Positions 7,478 to 14,638 of a stretch of DNA of 24,920 bases are shown in pieces; the stretch's first letter is position 1, and every line of letters begins with the position of its first letter. The stretch covers positions 1 to 24,920 of the forward strand of contig CAYGFI010000059.1 of assembly GCA_964349045.1 (NCBI GenBank), given 5' to 3'. The notes under the pieces are model-generated. The model did no database searches. It was not told where the DNA came from and was given only the letters and a program-made list of their open reading frames with translations. A program made the translations under genes and the position numbers. The DNA comes from JACJXF01 sp964349045. Lineage in GTDB: Bacteria > Bacteroidota > Bacteroidia > Bacteroidales > GCA-2748055.

Positions 7478-8470
7478 TTATTTCAATTCCCCCGGAATCA
7501 CGGGAATCTCCTGCCTTCGTCCACCTCTTAGAACCCCCAATACTACTTTTTTACCAATTACATCCTCATTCAGGTATTTATGAAGGTTGTCGACACTTGC
7601 AACCGGTTTTCCTTCAAATTCAACAATGATATCACCTTCCTGGAGTTTTTTGTTGTAAACCCCTTGTAATCGCAATATTTCAAAAATATAAATCCCTGTT
7701 TTTGATTTTAACTGGTTTGCCCCGATCATTCTTTGGGTCAGGTTTATTGTTTGTGCTGCAACAGCCAGCTGTGCTCTCCTTACCTTTCCGTACATGATCA
7801 GTTTGCCACCTGTATAGGCTGCAAGGTTTGACGAAACAGCAAAACATAAACCCTGGGCAGCAGGTATCATTGCGGTATTCACCCCGATTACTTTCCCTTC
7901 AGAATTTACCAGTGGTCCCCCGCTGTTTCCGGGATTCATCGCAGCATCGGTTTGAATAATATCATCTATAAGCCGGCCATTCGTGGCTCTTAAGCTGCGG
8001 CCAATTGCACTAACTACACCGGCTGTGACAGTATGCTGTAACCCCATCGGATTTCCAATGGCAATGGCAATCTGACCCGGCTCCAGGGTATCAGAATTGG
8101 CAAATTGTAATGGTTTTAGATCCCCATCGTAAATTTTAATAACTGCAATATCGGTTGATGGATCTGTACCAATCAAAGTGCCGATTAATTCAAGTCCATC
8201 AGCAAAAACTACTTTTATCGAAATTGAGTTTTCAACTACGTGGTTATTGGTAATTATGTAACCATCTGTCGAAATGACAAAACCCGAACCGGCGCCTGCC
8301 TGTTCCACAATCTTTTTTGTCCGGGGATCCTGAACTTTTCTTGTTACCTTAATATTCACAACAGCCTGGGCTGCATTTTTTACCACCCCGGTAACTGTTG
8401 CTGAATAGGCATCAAGTAATTGCTTGTCGGTTGATGCAATCAGAGTTGCATGAATATTATTTTGTTCCAT
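7478..8470 (-). CDS. HtrA/DegP-like trypsin-fold serine protease with one PDZ domain
   Basis: This is a 330-residue S1C-type serine protease. The trypsin-like domain (about 30-215) has the full catalytic triad: H77 in TNNHVV, D107 in STDIAVI and S183 in NPGNSGGPL. A C-terminal PDZ domain (about 225-325) includes LQEGDIIVEFEGKPV (about 276-290) and a terminal strand KKVVLGVLRGG. Only one PDZ is present, as in DegS-like or DegQ-short forms. Characterised homologues are usually exported for envelope quality control. Here the N-terminus MEQNNIHATLIASTDK has neither a hydrophobic segment nor a lipobox, so cytoplasmic location or an unusual start is implied. It lies downstream of the ECF sigma gene on the same strand but separated by 297 bases, so a separate promoter is likely. 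The substrate is unknown. Confidence 0.92.
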   Translation of the reverse strand: MEQNNIHATLIASTDKQLLDAYSATVTGVVKNAAQAVVNIKVTRKVQDPRTKKIVEQAGAGSGFVISTDGYIITNNHVVENSISIKVVFADGLELIGTLIGTDPSTDIAVIKIYDGDLKPLQFANSDTLEPGQIAIAIGNPMGLQHTVTAGVVSAIGRSLRATNGRLIDDIIQTDAAMNPGNSGGPLVNSEGKVIGVNTAMIPAAQGLCFAVSSNLAAYTGGKLIMYGKVRRAQLAVAAQTINLTQRMIGANQLKSKTGIYIFEILRLQGVYNKKLQEGDIIVEFEGKPVASVDNLHKYLNEDVIGKKVVLGVLRGGRRQEIPVIPGELK

Positions 8471-8574
8471 TCTTCCGGAAACCCAAAAATCACTCCACTA
8501 TGATAATCAGGTAATTTTGTCAGTCCGGATAAATTGTTAATCAGAAAATCTCTTATCTGAAAATTATGAAAGTA

Positions 8575-8606
8575 CAAAGAACCCTTACTTTAAGAAAAAT
8601 TATCAA
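8575..8606 (-). promoter_or_regulatory. Candidate promoter of the HtrA-like gene
   Basis: Reading the minus strand, TTG (8606-8604) is followed after about 21 bases by GTTCTTTG (8582-8575), one base off the TAnnTTTG box. This would give a leader of about 100 bases before the start at 8470. The rest of the 297-base gap 8471-8767 shows no gene and no strong hairpin. Confidence 0.3.
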
Positions 8607-8767
8607 TCACACCTGACAGATTAACATTCTAAATCCTGTAACCTTATTTCAAAAATTCACATCTTCCATGTTTACTGATCTAAACTTAAAAGATTGTTTT
8701 ACTGCAAAGAAGATTACTATTATCTGACCTCAGAATAATTTTTTTGGGAGACTTAAAATTGACGTAT

Positions 8768-9331
8768 TTAAGAGAATTCAGTATCCATTTTTAATCTCAT
8801 CAATTTTATAGATTCACTTAATAAATTCCGAACGGACTGGTACTTAATATCCATAATTTCACAAATCATAGAGTATGTATAACCAAGATGGTATTTAAGG
8901 TAAAGTACCTCCTGCTGACGTGTCGTTAATTCTTGTCGGGCTTTATTAATCTTCTGCTCCAGGATGTATTCGGACTCACTGCTAATAATTGTATCTTCAA
9001 CTGAACTCATGCTCGCTTCGTTCGGTTTAATTAACATATTTAAGTTGCTATTCCTTCTTTCCTTTCCAATGGAAAAGAATATTTTTCTTCTCAGGCATTT
9101 CAGAAGGTATGCTTTTATCGACCTCACTTCGCTCAGTTGATCACAATTTGACCAAAACTGAAGAAACAAATCCTGAATACAGTCCCTTGTTAATTCTTTG
9201 GACCCTGAAAGCTTCAAACCATAGTAATAAAGGTCATTATAGTGTCTATAATATAATTCTTTCAATGAATTCCTCGCTAATTCATCGATGATAATATCCT
9301 TTTCTGCTTTTAAAGTTTGAGAATTTTCCAT
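8768..9331 (-). CDS. ECF-type RNA polymerase sigma-70 factor (Bacteroides-type)
   Basis: This is a 187-residue extracytoplasmic-function sigma factor. Region 2 (about 22-90) contains LYYRHYNDLYYYGLKLSGS, then LTRDCIQDLFLQFWSN, the segment that contacts the -10 element and core polymerase. Region 4 (about 132-182) has LTTRQQEVLYLKYHLGYTYS followed by a helix-turn-helix MICEIMDIKYQSVRNLL that would bind the -35 element. Spacing and length match the large Bacteroides ECF expansion, whose members usually sit beside a FecR anti-sigma and a SusC/SusD pair. None of those is adjacent here: the next minus-strand gene is the HtrA-like protease and the other side is a regulatory gap. An 18-bp operator-like repeat (9335-9352) ends 4 bases before the start codon and could block transcription or translation of this gene. 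Confidence 0.92.
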   Translation of the reverse strand: MENSQTLKAEKDIIIDELARNSLKELYYRHYNDLYYYGLKLSGSKELTRDCIQDLFLQFWSNCDQLSEVRSIKAYLLKCLRRKIFFSIGKERRNSNLNMLIKPNEASMSSVEDTIISSESEYILEQKINKARQELTTRQQEVLYLKYHLGYTYSMICEIMDIKYQSVRNLLSESIKLMRLKMDTEFS

Positions 9332-9334
9332 ATT

Positions 9335-9352
9335 TGCTAAATCGGTTTATTT
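9335..9352. promoter_or_regulatory. LacI-type operator candidate, ECF-proximal copy
   Basis: TGCTAAATCGGTTTATTT is the exact reverse complement of 9685-9702. Its core TAAATCGGTTTA is a near-perfect palindrome centred on CG (TAAAyCGrTTTA, 10 of 12 positions symmetric), the form expected for LacI-family operators. It lies 4 bases upstream of the ECF sigma start codon at 9331. The likely binder is the LacI-family protein at 14639-15643. It could alternatively be one end of a small inverted-repeat element. Confidence 0.5.
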
Positions 9353-9684
9353 TCCTCTCAAAAAAATATATCTAAAAATTATGGCTTTTTTAAAATAAGA
9401 AATAAAAATCATACATCTTCTGAATTCAGTGGGTTTTAACATGCCCACTTCCTTAACTACAGCAGACTTCATGCCTTTGGCTGGTCTCTGAATTCATTAC
9501 ACGATTAAAAGAGCATTCCGGCTTCTCTATTCTCTGAAAGTATTGCCAAATCTTGAATTTTACTCTAAATCAAAGAAAAATCCGCATGTCACCTGATATT
9601 GAGTCCTTTTTCCCTTTTTGGATCAACTCTAAATCCTGAAACCAGATTAACCATGGCAAATTAAATCAATATTTTCAAAAATCC

Positions 9685-9702
9685 AAATAAACCGATTTAG
9701 CA
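9685..9702. promoter_or_regulatory. LacI-type operator candidate, aldolase-operon copy
   Basis: AAATAAACCGATTTAGCA is the exact reverse complement of 9335-9352, with the same CpG-centred core TAAACCGATTTA. It lies 170 bases upstream of the first gene of the aldolase/TRAP operon. Two copies 350 bases apart could be bridged by a LacI-family protein. Confidence 0.5.
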
Positions 9703-9872
9703 TTTAATAAAAAAACTGTATTTTTTATATGCTCTTGATTTTCTGATAATTAAAAAATCAAATCCGCAATTTCATTAATTTAATATTAAGAATAATAGAA
9801 TTTTCCCTGTAAAAAACCTAACAAACCATAAGTACATAAAGGAAAACAATTACTCATTTACTAAAATCAGAT

Positions 9873-10643
9873 ATGGAAAAAAAGATTAAACCTAATAAAG
9901 TACTTGAAAAGCTAAAGAGAAATGAACCGGCACTTGGGGGCTGGGTAATGTCAGGCTCAGCAGTTGTAGCTGAATTAATGAGTTTGGCGGGTTTTGATTG
10001 GGTTTGCATCGATGCTGAGCATTCCGCAGTAACAACTGAGACTGCTTTAAACATGATGATTGCGATTGAAAAACAGGGCGCAGAACCTTTTGTAAGAGTA
10101 TCTGCAAACAATGAATCTGAAATCAAAAAGTTTCTTGACATGGGAGCAAGGGGAATTATAGTTCCAATGATCAAGTCATATGATGACGTACAGAAAGCAA
10201 TTTCCTATTCTAAGTTTCCGCCAGTCGGAAACAGATCTTATGCGCTTCCCCGCTGTACTAACTACGGACTATCCATGGATGAGTATTTCCAGAATGCCAA
10301 TGATTCAATATTTCTCGGAATAATGATTGAACATCTTGATGCCTTGCCTTATCTGGATAATATTTTTGAATCATCTCAAATCGATGCAATTCTGGTCGGA
10401 CCATATGATCTTTCCGGATCAATGGGTATACCGGGGAAATTTAAAGATCCTGCATTCATAGACGCGCTGGATCTTATTTACAGGAAAGCAACTGAACATA
10501 AAATCAGGATTGGAATTCATGAAGTCCATCCTACCCCTGAAAAGATAAAAGAAATCGTAAAAAATGGTTACAGATTTATTGCCTGCGGTCTGGACACACT
10601 TTTTATTCTTGATGAGGCTTCAAAGTACAGAAATTTAGTATAA
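9873..10643 (+). CDS. HpcH/HpaI-family class II 2-keto-acid aldolase (copy 1)
   Basis: This is a 256-residue metal-dependent aldolase of the HpcH/HpaI family. Members split 2-keto-(4-hydroxy or 3-deoxy) acids into pyruvate and an aldehyde; known examples are HpaI, GarL and RhmA. The catalytic layout is intact: FDWVCIDAEH (41-50) with the base histidine H50; R75 in PFVRVSANN, the pyruvate-binding arginine; metal ligands E153 in MIEHLDA and D179 in VGPYDLSGSMG; and the GARGIIVPM motif (91-99). It is the first gene of the block aldolase - dehydrogenase - TRAP transporter. That context points to a sugar-acid-derived 2-keto-3-deoxy acid as substrate rather than an aromatic meta-cleavage product; no aromatic genes are nearby. 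A second paralogue is encoded at 15814-16587. No Shine-Dalgarno is evident before the ATG, as usual for Bacteroidota. Confidence 0.92.
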   Translation: MEKKIKPNKVLEKLKRNEPALGGWVMSGSAVVAELMSLAGFDWVCIDAEHSAVTTETALNMMIAIEKQGAEPFVRVSANNESEIKKFLDMGARGIIVPMIKSYDDVQKAISYSKFPPVGNRSYALPRCTNYGLSMDEYFQNANDSIFLGIMIEHLDALPYLDNIFESSQIDAILVGPYDLSGSMGIPGKFKDPAFIDALDLIYRKATEHKIRIGIHEVHPTPEKIKEIVKNGYRFIACGLDTLFILDEASKYRNLV

Positions 10644-10753
10644 GTTAAATTAATAAATGGTAATGCTCTTAAGTTCAAAGCGGATAATTAACAGAAAATA
10701 TAAAACTCACCAGGACGCCGGTTTTACGGATGTATGTAATCTTTAACATTATT

Positions 10754-11662
10754 ATGAAAATCCTTTGTACAACATCATCTTTTAATGCAAACAGCTTTCC
10801 ATCTGATTATGAAGTTATTAAGAATCCCTATAAAAGAAAACTTACAGAGGGGGAGGTAATTGCATTAATTAAAGAACATGATCCCGATGGAATAATTGCC
10901 GGAGTTGAACCCCTGACCCGTAAGGTCCTGGAAACTTCTGACAAACTGAAAGTAATTTCCCGCTGCGGAGTCGGACTTGATTCGGTAGATATGAATGCTG
11001 CTTCTGAAAAGAAAATCATTGTCTTTAATACTCCGGATGTCCCAGTTAAACCTGTAGCTGAATTGACCATTGGCATGATATTTTACCTGGTCAGGGGTAT
11101 AGGAGTTCTGACATCTGGCATAAATGAAGGTAATTGGGTCAGATCAACCGGCGGTCTGGTCGCCGAAAAAACAATCGGGATTATAGGTTGTGGCCGCATT
11201 GGATCCAGGGTAGCCTGCTTACTTGCACCATCTGGAGCAAGACTCATTGGCTATGATCCTTTTGTCAAAGAACACCCTATATGCAGAATGGTCTCTTTTG
11301 AATACCTTTTAACAAATTCTGATGTAATCAGTCTTCACGTTCCCCTTACCCCGGAAAACGATAACCTGCTTAGTGCCAAAAACCTTCAAAAGACAAAGCC
11401 AGGAACAATCATAATTAATAATTCAAGAGGAGGCCTGGTTGATGAAAAAGCACTTTATGAATTGCTTAAGGCCGGGCATCTTGGTGGTGCAGGCATGGAT
11501 GTTTTTACCACTGAGCCTTATATTGGCCCCCTCACCGGGCTGGAAAATGTTATCTTAACACCACATATTGGATCTTCAGCCGGAAACTCAAGGATGGAAA
11601 TGGAATCATCGGCCATAAAAAACCTGGTTACCGGGCTCAACAATTTTGTACTAAATCATTAA
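10754..11662 (+). CDS. D-isomer-specific 2-hydroxyacid dehydrogenase (copy 1)
   Basis: This is an NAD(P)-dependent dehydrogenase of the SerA/glyoxylate-reductase superfamily, interconverting D-2-hydroxy acids and 2-oxo acids. I prefer the ATG at 10754 (302 residues, MKILCTTSSF), since family proteins start immediately before this first beta strand; an ATG at 10730 would add 8 residues. The Rossmann motif GCGRIGSRVA is followed by the catalytic arginine in NNSRGGLVDE, glutamate in MDVFTTEP and histidine in TPHIGSS (R233, E262, H279 when counted from 10730). At about 300 residues it lacks the C-terminal ACT regulatory domain of full-length serine-biosynthetic SerA. It starts about 110 bases after the aldolase and ends 8 bases before dctQ, so it belongs to the same block. 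It could reduce or oxidise the two- or three-carbon product of aldol cleavage; the substrate is not readable from sequence. Confidence 0.9.
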   Translation: MKILCTTSSFNANSFPSDYEVIKNPYKRKLTEGEVIALIKEHDPDGIIAGVEPLTRKVLETSDKLKVISRCGVGLDSVDMNAASEKKIIVFNTPDVPVKPVAELTIGMIFYLVRGIGVLTSGINEGNWVRSTGGLVAEKTIGIIGCGRIGSRVACLLAPSGARLIGYDPFVKEHPICRMVSFEYLLTNSDVISLHVPLTPENDNLLSAKNLQKTKPGTIIINNSRGGLVDEKALYELLKAGHLGGAGMDVFTTEPYIGPLTGLENVILTPHIGSSAGNSRMEMESSAIKNLVTGLNNFVLNH

Positions 11663-11670
11663 GGAAAGGG

Positions 11671-12177
11671 ATGGTGAAAAAAATAAAATCGGCAGGAAAC
11701 AAAATGATTTTAGTTGAAAAAATCATTGCTATAATCTTTGGTATTATCATTGTTACAATGTTCTCCCAGGTAGTTTTCAGGTATTTATTAAATCAATCTC
11801 TTTACTGGAGTGAGGAAATTGTAAGGTACCTTTTTGTTTGGCTTGTATTCATTGGCGGAGCTCTTGTAACAAGGGAAGACGGACACATCGGAATTGATTA
11901 CCTGATTAATATCATACCTTTCAGGTTGGCCATTATTCTCAGGTTAACCGCAAGCCTTGTGGTTGTAGCCGTAAGTGTATTTTTTATTATCACCGGTGCA
12001 GTACTGATTTTTAAACTTAAAGGTTCCCAGAGTCCGGCTCTTGGTCTGCCAATAAACTGGTTCCTTTATGCCGCTCTTCCGGCAGCCTCGATCGTTTCAG
12101 CGTGGTATGGAATTCACAATTTCATTGCATTATTAAAACCACTATCAAATCGCTCGCCGGAGGTCGATCCCTCATGA
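11671..12177 (+). CDS. dctQ: TRAP transporter small permease subunit DctQ
   Basis: This is a 168-residue four-helix membrane protein, the small subunit of a tripartite ATP-independent periplasmic (TRAP) transporter, which uses the sodium gradient to import carboxylates. Hydrophobic segments fall at about 13-36, 53-70, 89-112 and 131-155. The family signature is YWSEEIVRYLFVWLVFIGGA (about 46-65), followed by VTREDGHIGID. It starts 8 bases after the dehydrogenase and its stop codon overlaps the dctM start as ATGA, so the two are translationally coupled. The presence of aldolase, dehydrogenase and dehydratase genes around it suggests a sugar acid as cargo. Confidence 0.94.
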   Translation: MVKKIKSAGNKMILVEKIIAIIFGIIIVTMFSQVVFRYLLNQSLYWSEEIVRYLFVWLVFIGGALVTREDGHIGIDYLINIIPFRLAIILRLTASLVVVAVSVFFIITGAVLIFKLKGSQSPALGLPINWFLYAALPAASIVSAWYGIHNFIALLKPLSNRSPEVDPS

Positions 12178-13457
12178 TTTTAATGGTTGGGCTTATGATC
12201 GTCCTGATGGCTCTTGGAGTCAGGATCTTTTATGCTATTGCACTCAGTGCAATTGTTTATGTTTTGCTCATGACCGATATGTCCCTGCTGGTCCTTTGCC
12301 AACGGGTAAGTTCTGGAGCTGATTCAATCGTTATGCTTGCTGTGCCATTTTTCCTTCTTGCCGGTGAACTTATGAATAAGGGAGGAATAACCGACCGGCT
12401 GGTGAGATTTGCCATGGCTATGATCGGCCAGGTAAGAGGAGGACTCTCCTTTGTAGTAGTTGTGGTTAATATGCTTATGGCCGCTGTTTCGGGGGCGGCT
12501 ATTGCCAGCGGAGCTGCCATTGGATCCGTTATGGTACCAAATATGGTCAAACAGGGATATCCGAGGGGATATGCTGGTGCAATCAATGCAGCAGCAGCTA
12601 CTATTGGTCCTGTTATTCCGCCAAGTGTCGGATTCATTATTTATGCCTCAGTTTCCAATGCTTCAGTTGGAAAATTATTTATTGCAGGTACCATTCCGGG
12701 GATTCTTGCCGGATTATTAATGATGGTTGCAGGATACATCCTGGCTATTAAAAATGGATATCCATCAGGTGAAAAAAGAAACCGGACTGAAGTTTGGGCA
12801 AGCCTGAAAAGTGCCAGTTGGTCTTTACTAATGCCAGTAATAATACTGGGAGGTATCATTTCAGGAATTGTTACCCCAACGGAAGCCGGTGTAATTGCAG
12901 TGGTATATGGACTAATTGTCGGGATATTCATTCATAAAGCCATCAAAATCAATGAAATCCCGGGAATGCTGGTAAATACTGCCAAGTCTACTTCACAAAT
13001 TATGGTAATCATAGCCGGGGCCGCAGCCTTCGGTTGGCTTATAACCCGGGAGGTTAACCCCACTGAATTTATTTCAGCCTTCACCAGTTTTACCCAAAAC
13101 AAGACAATACTTCTTTTAGCACTGCTCTCGGTAATACTACTCCTGGGTACTGTAATGGAAGGTGGATCTATTATGATTATCCTAACTCCACTTCTTTTGC
13201 CGGTTCTTGCTTCCTATGAAATAAATATCATTCATTTCGGTGTTATATTTCAGCTGGGGATAATGATCGGACTTCTTACACCGCCCGTAGGCATGCTATT
13301 GTTCGTTATTTCAGGGGCAGGAAAGGTAAGTCTTAATGATATCCTTAAAAAAATATGGCCATTTTACTTTGTAATGGTCTTTATATTATTACTTGTTACT
13401 TTCATTCCGGATTTATCCCTCTGGCTTGTTGAAGTTCTTGGTGCTAATATCAAATAA
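12174..13457 (+). CDS. dctM: TRAP transporter large permease subunit DctM
   Basis: This is the large membrane subunit, and the ion-coupled transport domain, of the TRAP system. I choose the ATG at 12174 (427 residues, MILMVGLMIVLMAL). It overlaps the dctQ stop in ATGA, gives a normal family length, and begins directly with a membrane helix. The ATG at 12102 would add 24 polar residues out of character. About twelve hydrophobic segments are present. Conserved blocks include AVPFFLLAGELMNKGG, the glycine/alanine-rich hairpin AAVSGAAIASGAAIGSVMVP, and AATIGPVIPPSVGFIIYA. A second pseudo-repeat hairpin occurs near LTPPVGMLLFV. No frameshift or truncation is seen. Confidence 0.95.
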   Translation: MILMVGLMIVLMALGVRIFYAIALSAIVYVLLMTDMSLLVLCQRVSSGADSIVMLAVPFFLLAGELMNKGGITDRLVRFAMAMIGQVRGGLSFVVVVVNMLMAAVSGAAIASGAAIGSVMVPNMVKQGYPRGYAGAINAAAATIGPVIPPSVGFIIYASVSNASVGKLFIAGTIPGILAGLLMMVAGYILAIKNGYPSGEKRNRTEVWASLKSASWSLLMPVIILGGIISGIVTPTEAGVIAVVYGLIVGIFIHKAIKINEIPGMLVNTAKSTSQIMVIIAGAAAFGWLITREVNPTEFISAFTSFTQNKTILLLALLSVILLLGTVMEGGSIMIILTPLLLPVLASYEINIIHFGVIFQLGIMIGLLTPPVGMLLFVISGAGKVSLNDILKKIWPFYFVMVFILLLVTFIPDLSLWLVEVLGANIK

Positions 13458-13527
13458 CCGGATTTTAGGAACTTAAATGACCTGGAAATGAATGTCATTC
13501 AGTTAATTACAATAAATTAAATGATGA

Positions 13528-13584
13528 AACCCACATGTTTTGAGAAACGCATACACAAATGAATAAAAACTCTTAATGTGGGTT
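13528..13584. promoter_or_regulatory. Inverted repeat between dctM and dctP
   Basis: AACCCACAT (13528-13536) and ATGTGGGTT (13576-13584) are perfect 9-base complements separated by 39 bases, in the 159-base gap before dctP. Possible roles are an RNA stem that ends or tunes read-through, stabilising or separating the dctP message, or a protein-binding site. No T-run follows, so it is not a classical terminator. The 12-base word AACCCACATGTT recurs at 18140-18151. Confidence 0.5.
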
Positions 13585-13616
13585 CCATCCGACCATTGAA
13601 AATAAATTTTATACGG

Positions 13617-14624
13617 ATGAAAAATATTGTGCATGCATTTATACCAATTTTCTTTCTTTTTATAGCAATGATAAACCTACCCGGTTGTGAAAGCCTGGGA
13701 AAGTATGATAAGGGTGAGAGTGAATTGAAACTTGCCTATGTTATGGCTCCTGGAGGAACTGTACATGAAGGAGCGCTTGAGTTCGCAAGACTGGTGGAGA
13801 AAAATACTGAAGGGGAAGTAAAAGTAAAAATATATGCAAACGGTCAGTTAGGGAATGACAGGGAACTTAATGAATCTTTAATTCTCGGAAGTGTCGATAT
13901 GGTTATTACGGGGCCTAGCGTTATCGGATGGTATGCGCCTGGTTATGGCGCGATTGAAGCCCCATTTATCTTCAGGTCCTATGAACACCTTAAAAATGTT
14001 TTAAATAGTACTATTGGAAAGGAGATTGAAACCATTCTGTTGAAAAAGGGAATACATTTCGTTTCTTACTGGTTGAGGGGACCCCGCTACCTGACCACTA
14101 CAAATCTGAAAATCAAGTCTCCGGATGACCTTCAGGGACTAAAACTCAGGGTTCCTGAATTGCCTACTTATATCCGTTCCTGGAAAGTATTCGGTGCAAA
14201 TCCGACCCCTTTGCCATACAGCGACATGTTTATGGCATTGAAGCAGGGTGTGGTCGACGGTCAGGAAAATCCCCTGGAGGTTATTTATACCAGTCATATT
14301 TACGAAGCCCAGAAATATATAATGGAGACTGAACACCTGCTTGGGGTATATATTGTTGAAACCGGTGACCAGTTCTATACTAAATTCAGCAAGAAAAACC
14401 AGGAGATCATTCTGGATGCTGTAATGAAAGCTGAAGTATTTCAGAATAATCTTATGAAAGAATATGAAATGAAATACCGGAATGAAATCGAAGCTTCCGG
14501 AGTTGAATTTATATCTGTTGATCGAAAAGCCTTTGAAGAACTGGCCATGAAGGTAATCCCTCCATATTTTAAGGATATCTGGTTACCGGATTTGTTTGAA
14601 AGAATTGCCACAGTGCCTGACTAA
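13617..14624 (+). CDS. dctP: TRAP transporter solute-binding lipoprotein DctP
   Basis: This is the extracytoplasmic substrate-binding subunit of the TRAP system, 335 residues from the ATG at 13617. That start gives a canonical lipoprotein signal: positively charged MKNIVH, a hydrophobic core to residue 20 and the lipobox LPGC with Cys24. The in-frame ATG at 13578 would add a charged 13-residue leader. The mature domain has the DctP pattern: LAYVMAPGGTVHEGALEFA, GWYAPGYGAIEAPFIF, the carboxylate-binding arginine in GLKLRVPE (R178), the conserved MALKQGVVDGQENPLEVIYT segment and the C-terminal helices. Most characterised DctP proteins are soluble periplasmic proteins; a lipid anchor is a visible difference. 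It is separated from dctM by 159 bases holding an inverted repeat. Ligand is probably a sugar acid, inferred from context only. Confidence 0.93.
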   Translation: MKNIVHAFIPIFFLFIAMINLPGCESLGKYDKGESELKLAYVMAPGGTVHEGALEFARLVEKNTEGEVKVKIYANGQLGNDRELNESLILGSVDMVITGPSVIGWYAPGYGAIEAPFIFRSYEHLKNVLNSTIGKEIETILLKKGIHFVSYWLRGPRYLTTTNLKIKSPDDLQGLKLRVPELPTYIRSWKVFGANPTPLPYSDMFMALKQGVVDGQENPLEVIYTSHIYEAQKYIMETEHLLGVYIVETGDQFYTKFSKKNQEIILDAVMKAEVFQNNLMKEYEMKYRNEIEASGVEFISVDRKAFEELAMKVIPPYFKDIWLPDLFERIATVPD

Positions 14625-14638
14625 TTGGAATCACAGGC

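Larger units (their letters stand above)
9332..9872. other. Divergent regulatory gap between the ECF sigma gene and the aldolase operon
   Basis: This is a 541-base AT-rich stretch without a gene. It holds a perfect 18-base inverted repeat pair (9335-9352 and 9685-9702), described separately, and a small hairpin AGTGGG (9428-9433) / CCCACT (9444-9449). I find no convincing TTTG/TAnnTTTG promoter, although both divergent genes must start here. Confidence 0.6.

Noticed and set aside
9335..9702. Calling 9335-9702 a mobile element outright
   Set aside because: Only a 4-base AT-rich flanking repeat supports insertion. The CpG-centred near-palindrome and the nearby LacI gene fit an operator pair better, so it is reported as regulatory with the alternative stated.
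10730..10753. Earlier ATG for the first hydroxyacid dehydrogenase
   Set aside because: It would add MYVIFNII in front of a conserved family start; neither start has a clear ribosome site, so the later ATG is preferred but the earlier one is not excluded.
12257..12931. Minus-strand frames of 126 and 96 codons and a plus-strand +2 frame
   Set aside because: They are shadows of dctM, whose repetitive hydrophobic codons keep other frames open.
14615..14638. Shared terminator between dctP and the LacI gene (GCCTG / CAGGC hairpin)
   Set aside because: The stem is only 5 bp with a 14-base loop, and neither strand shows a T-run.
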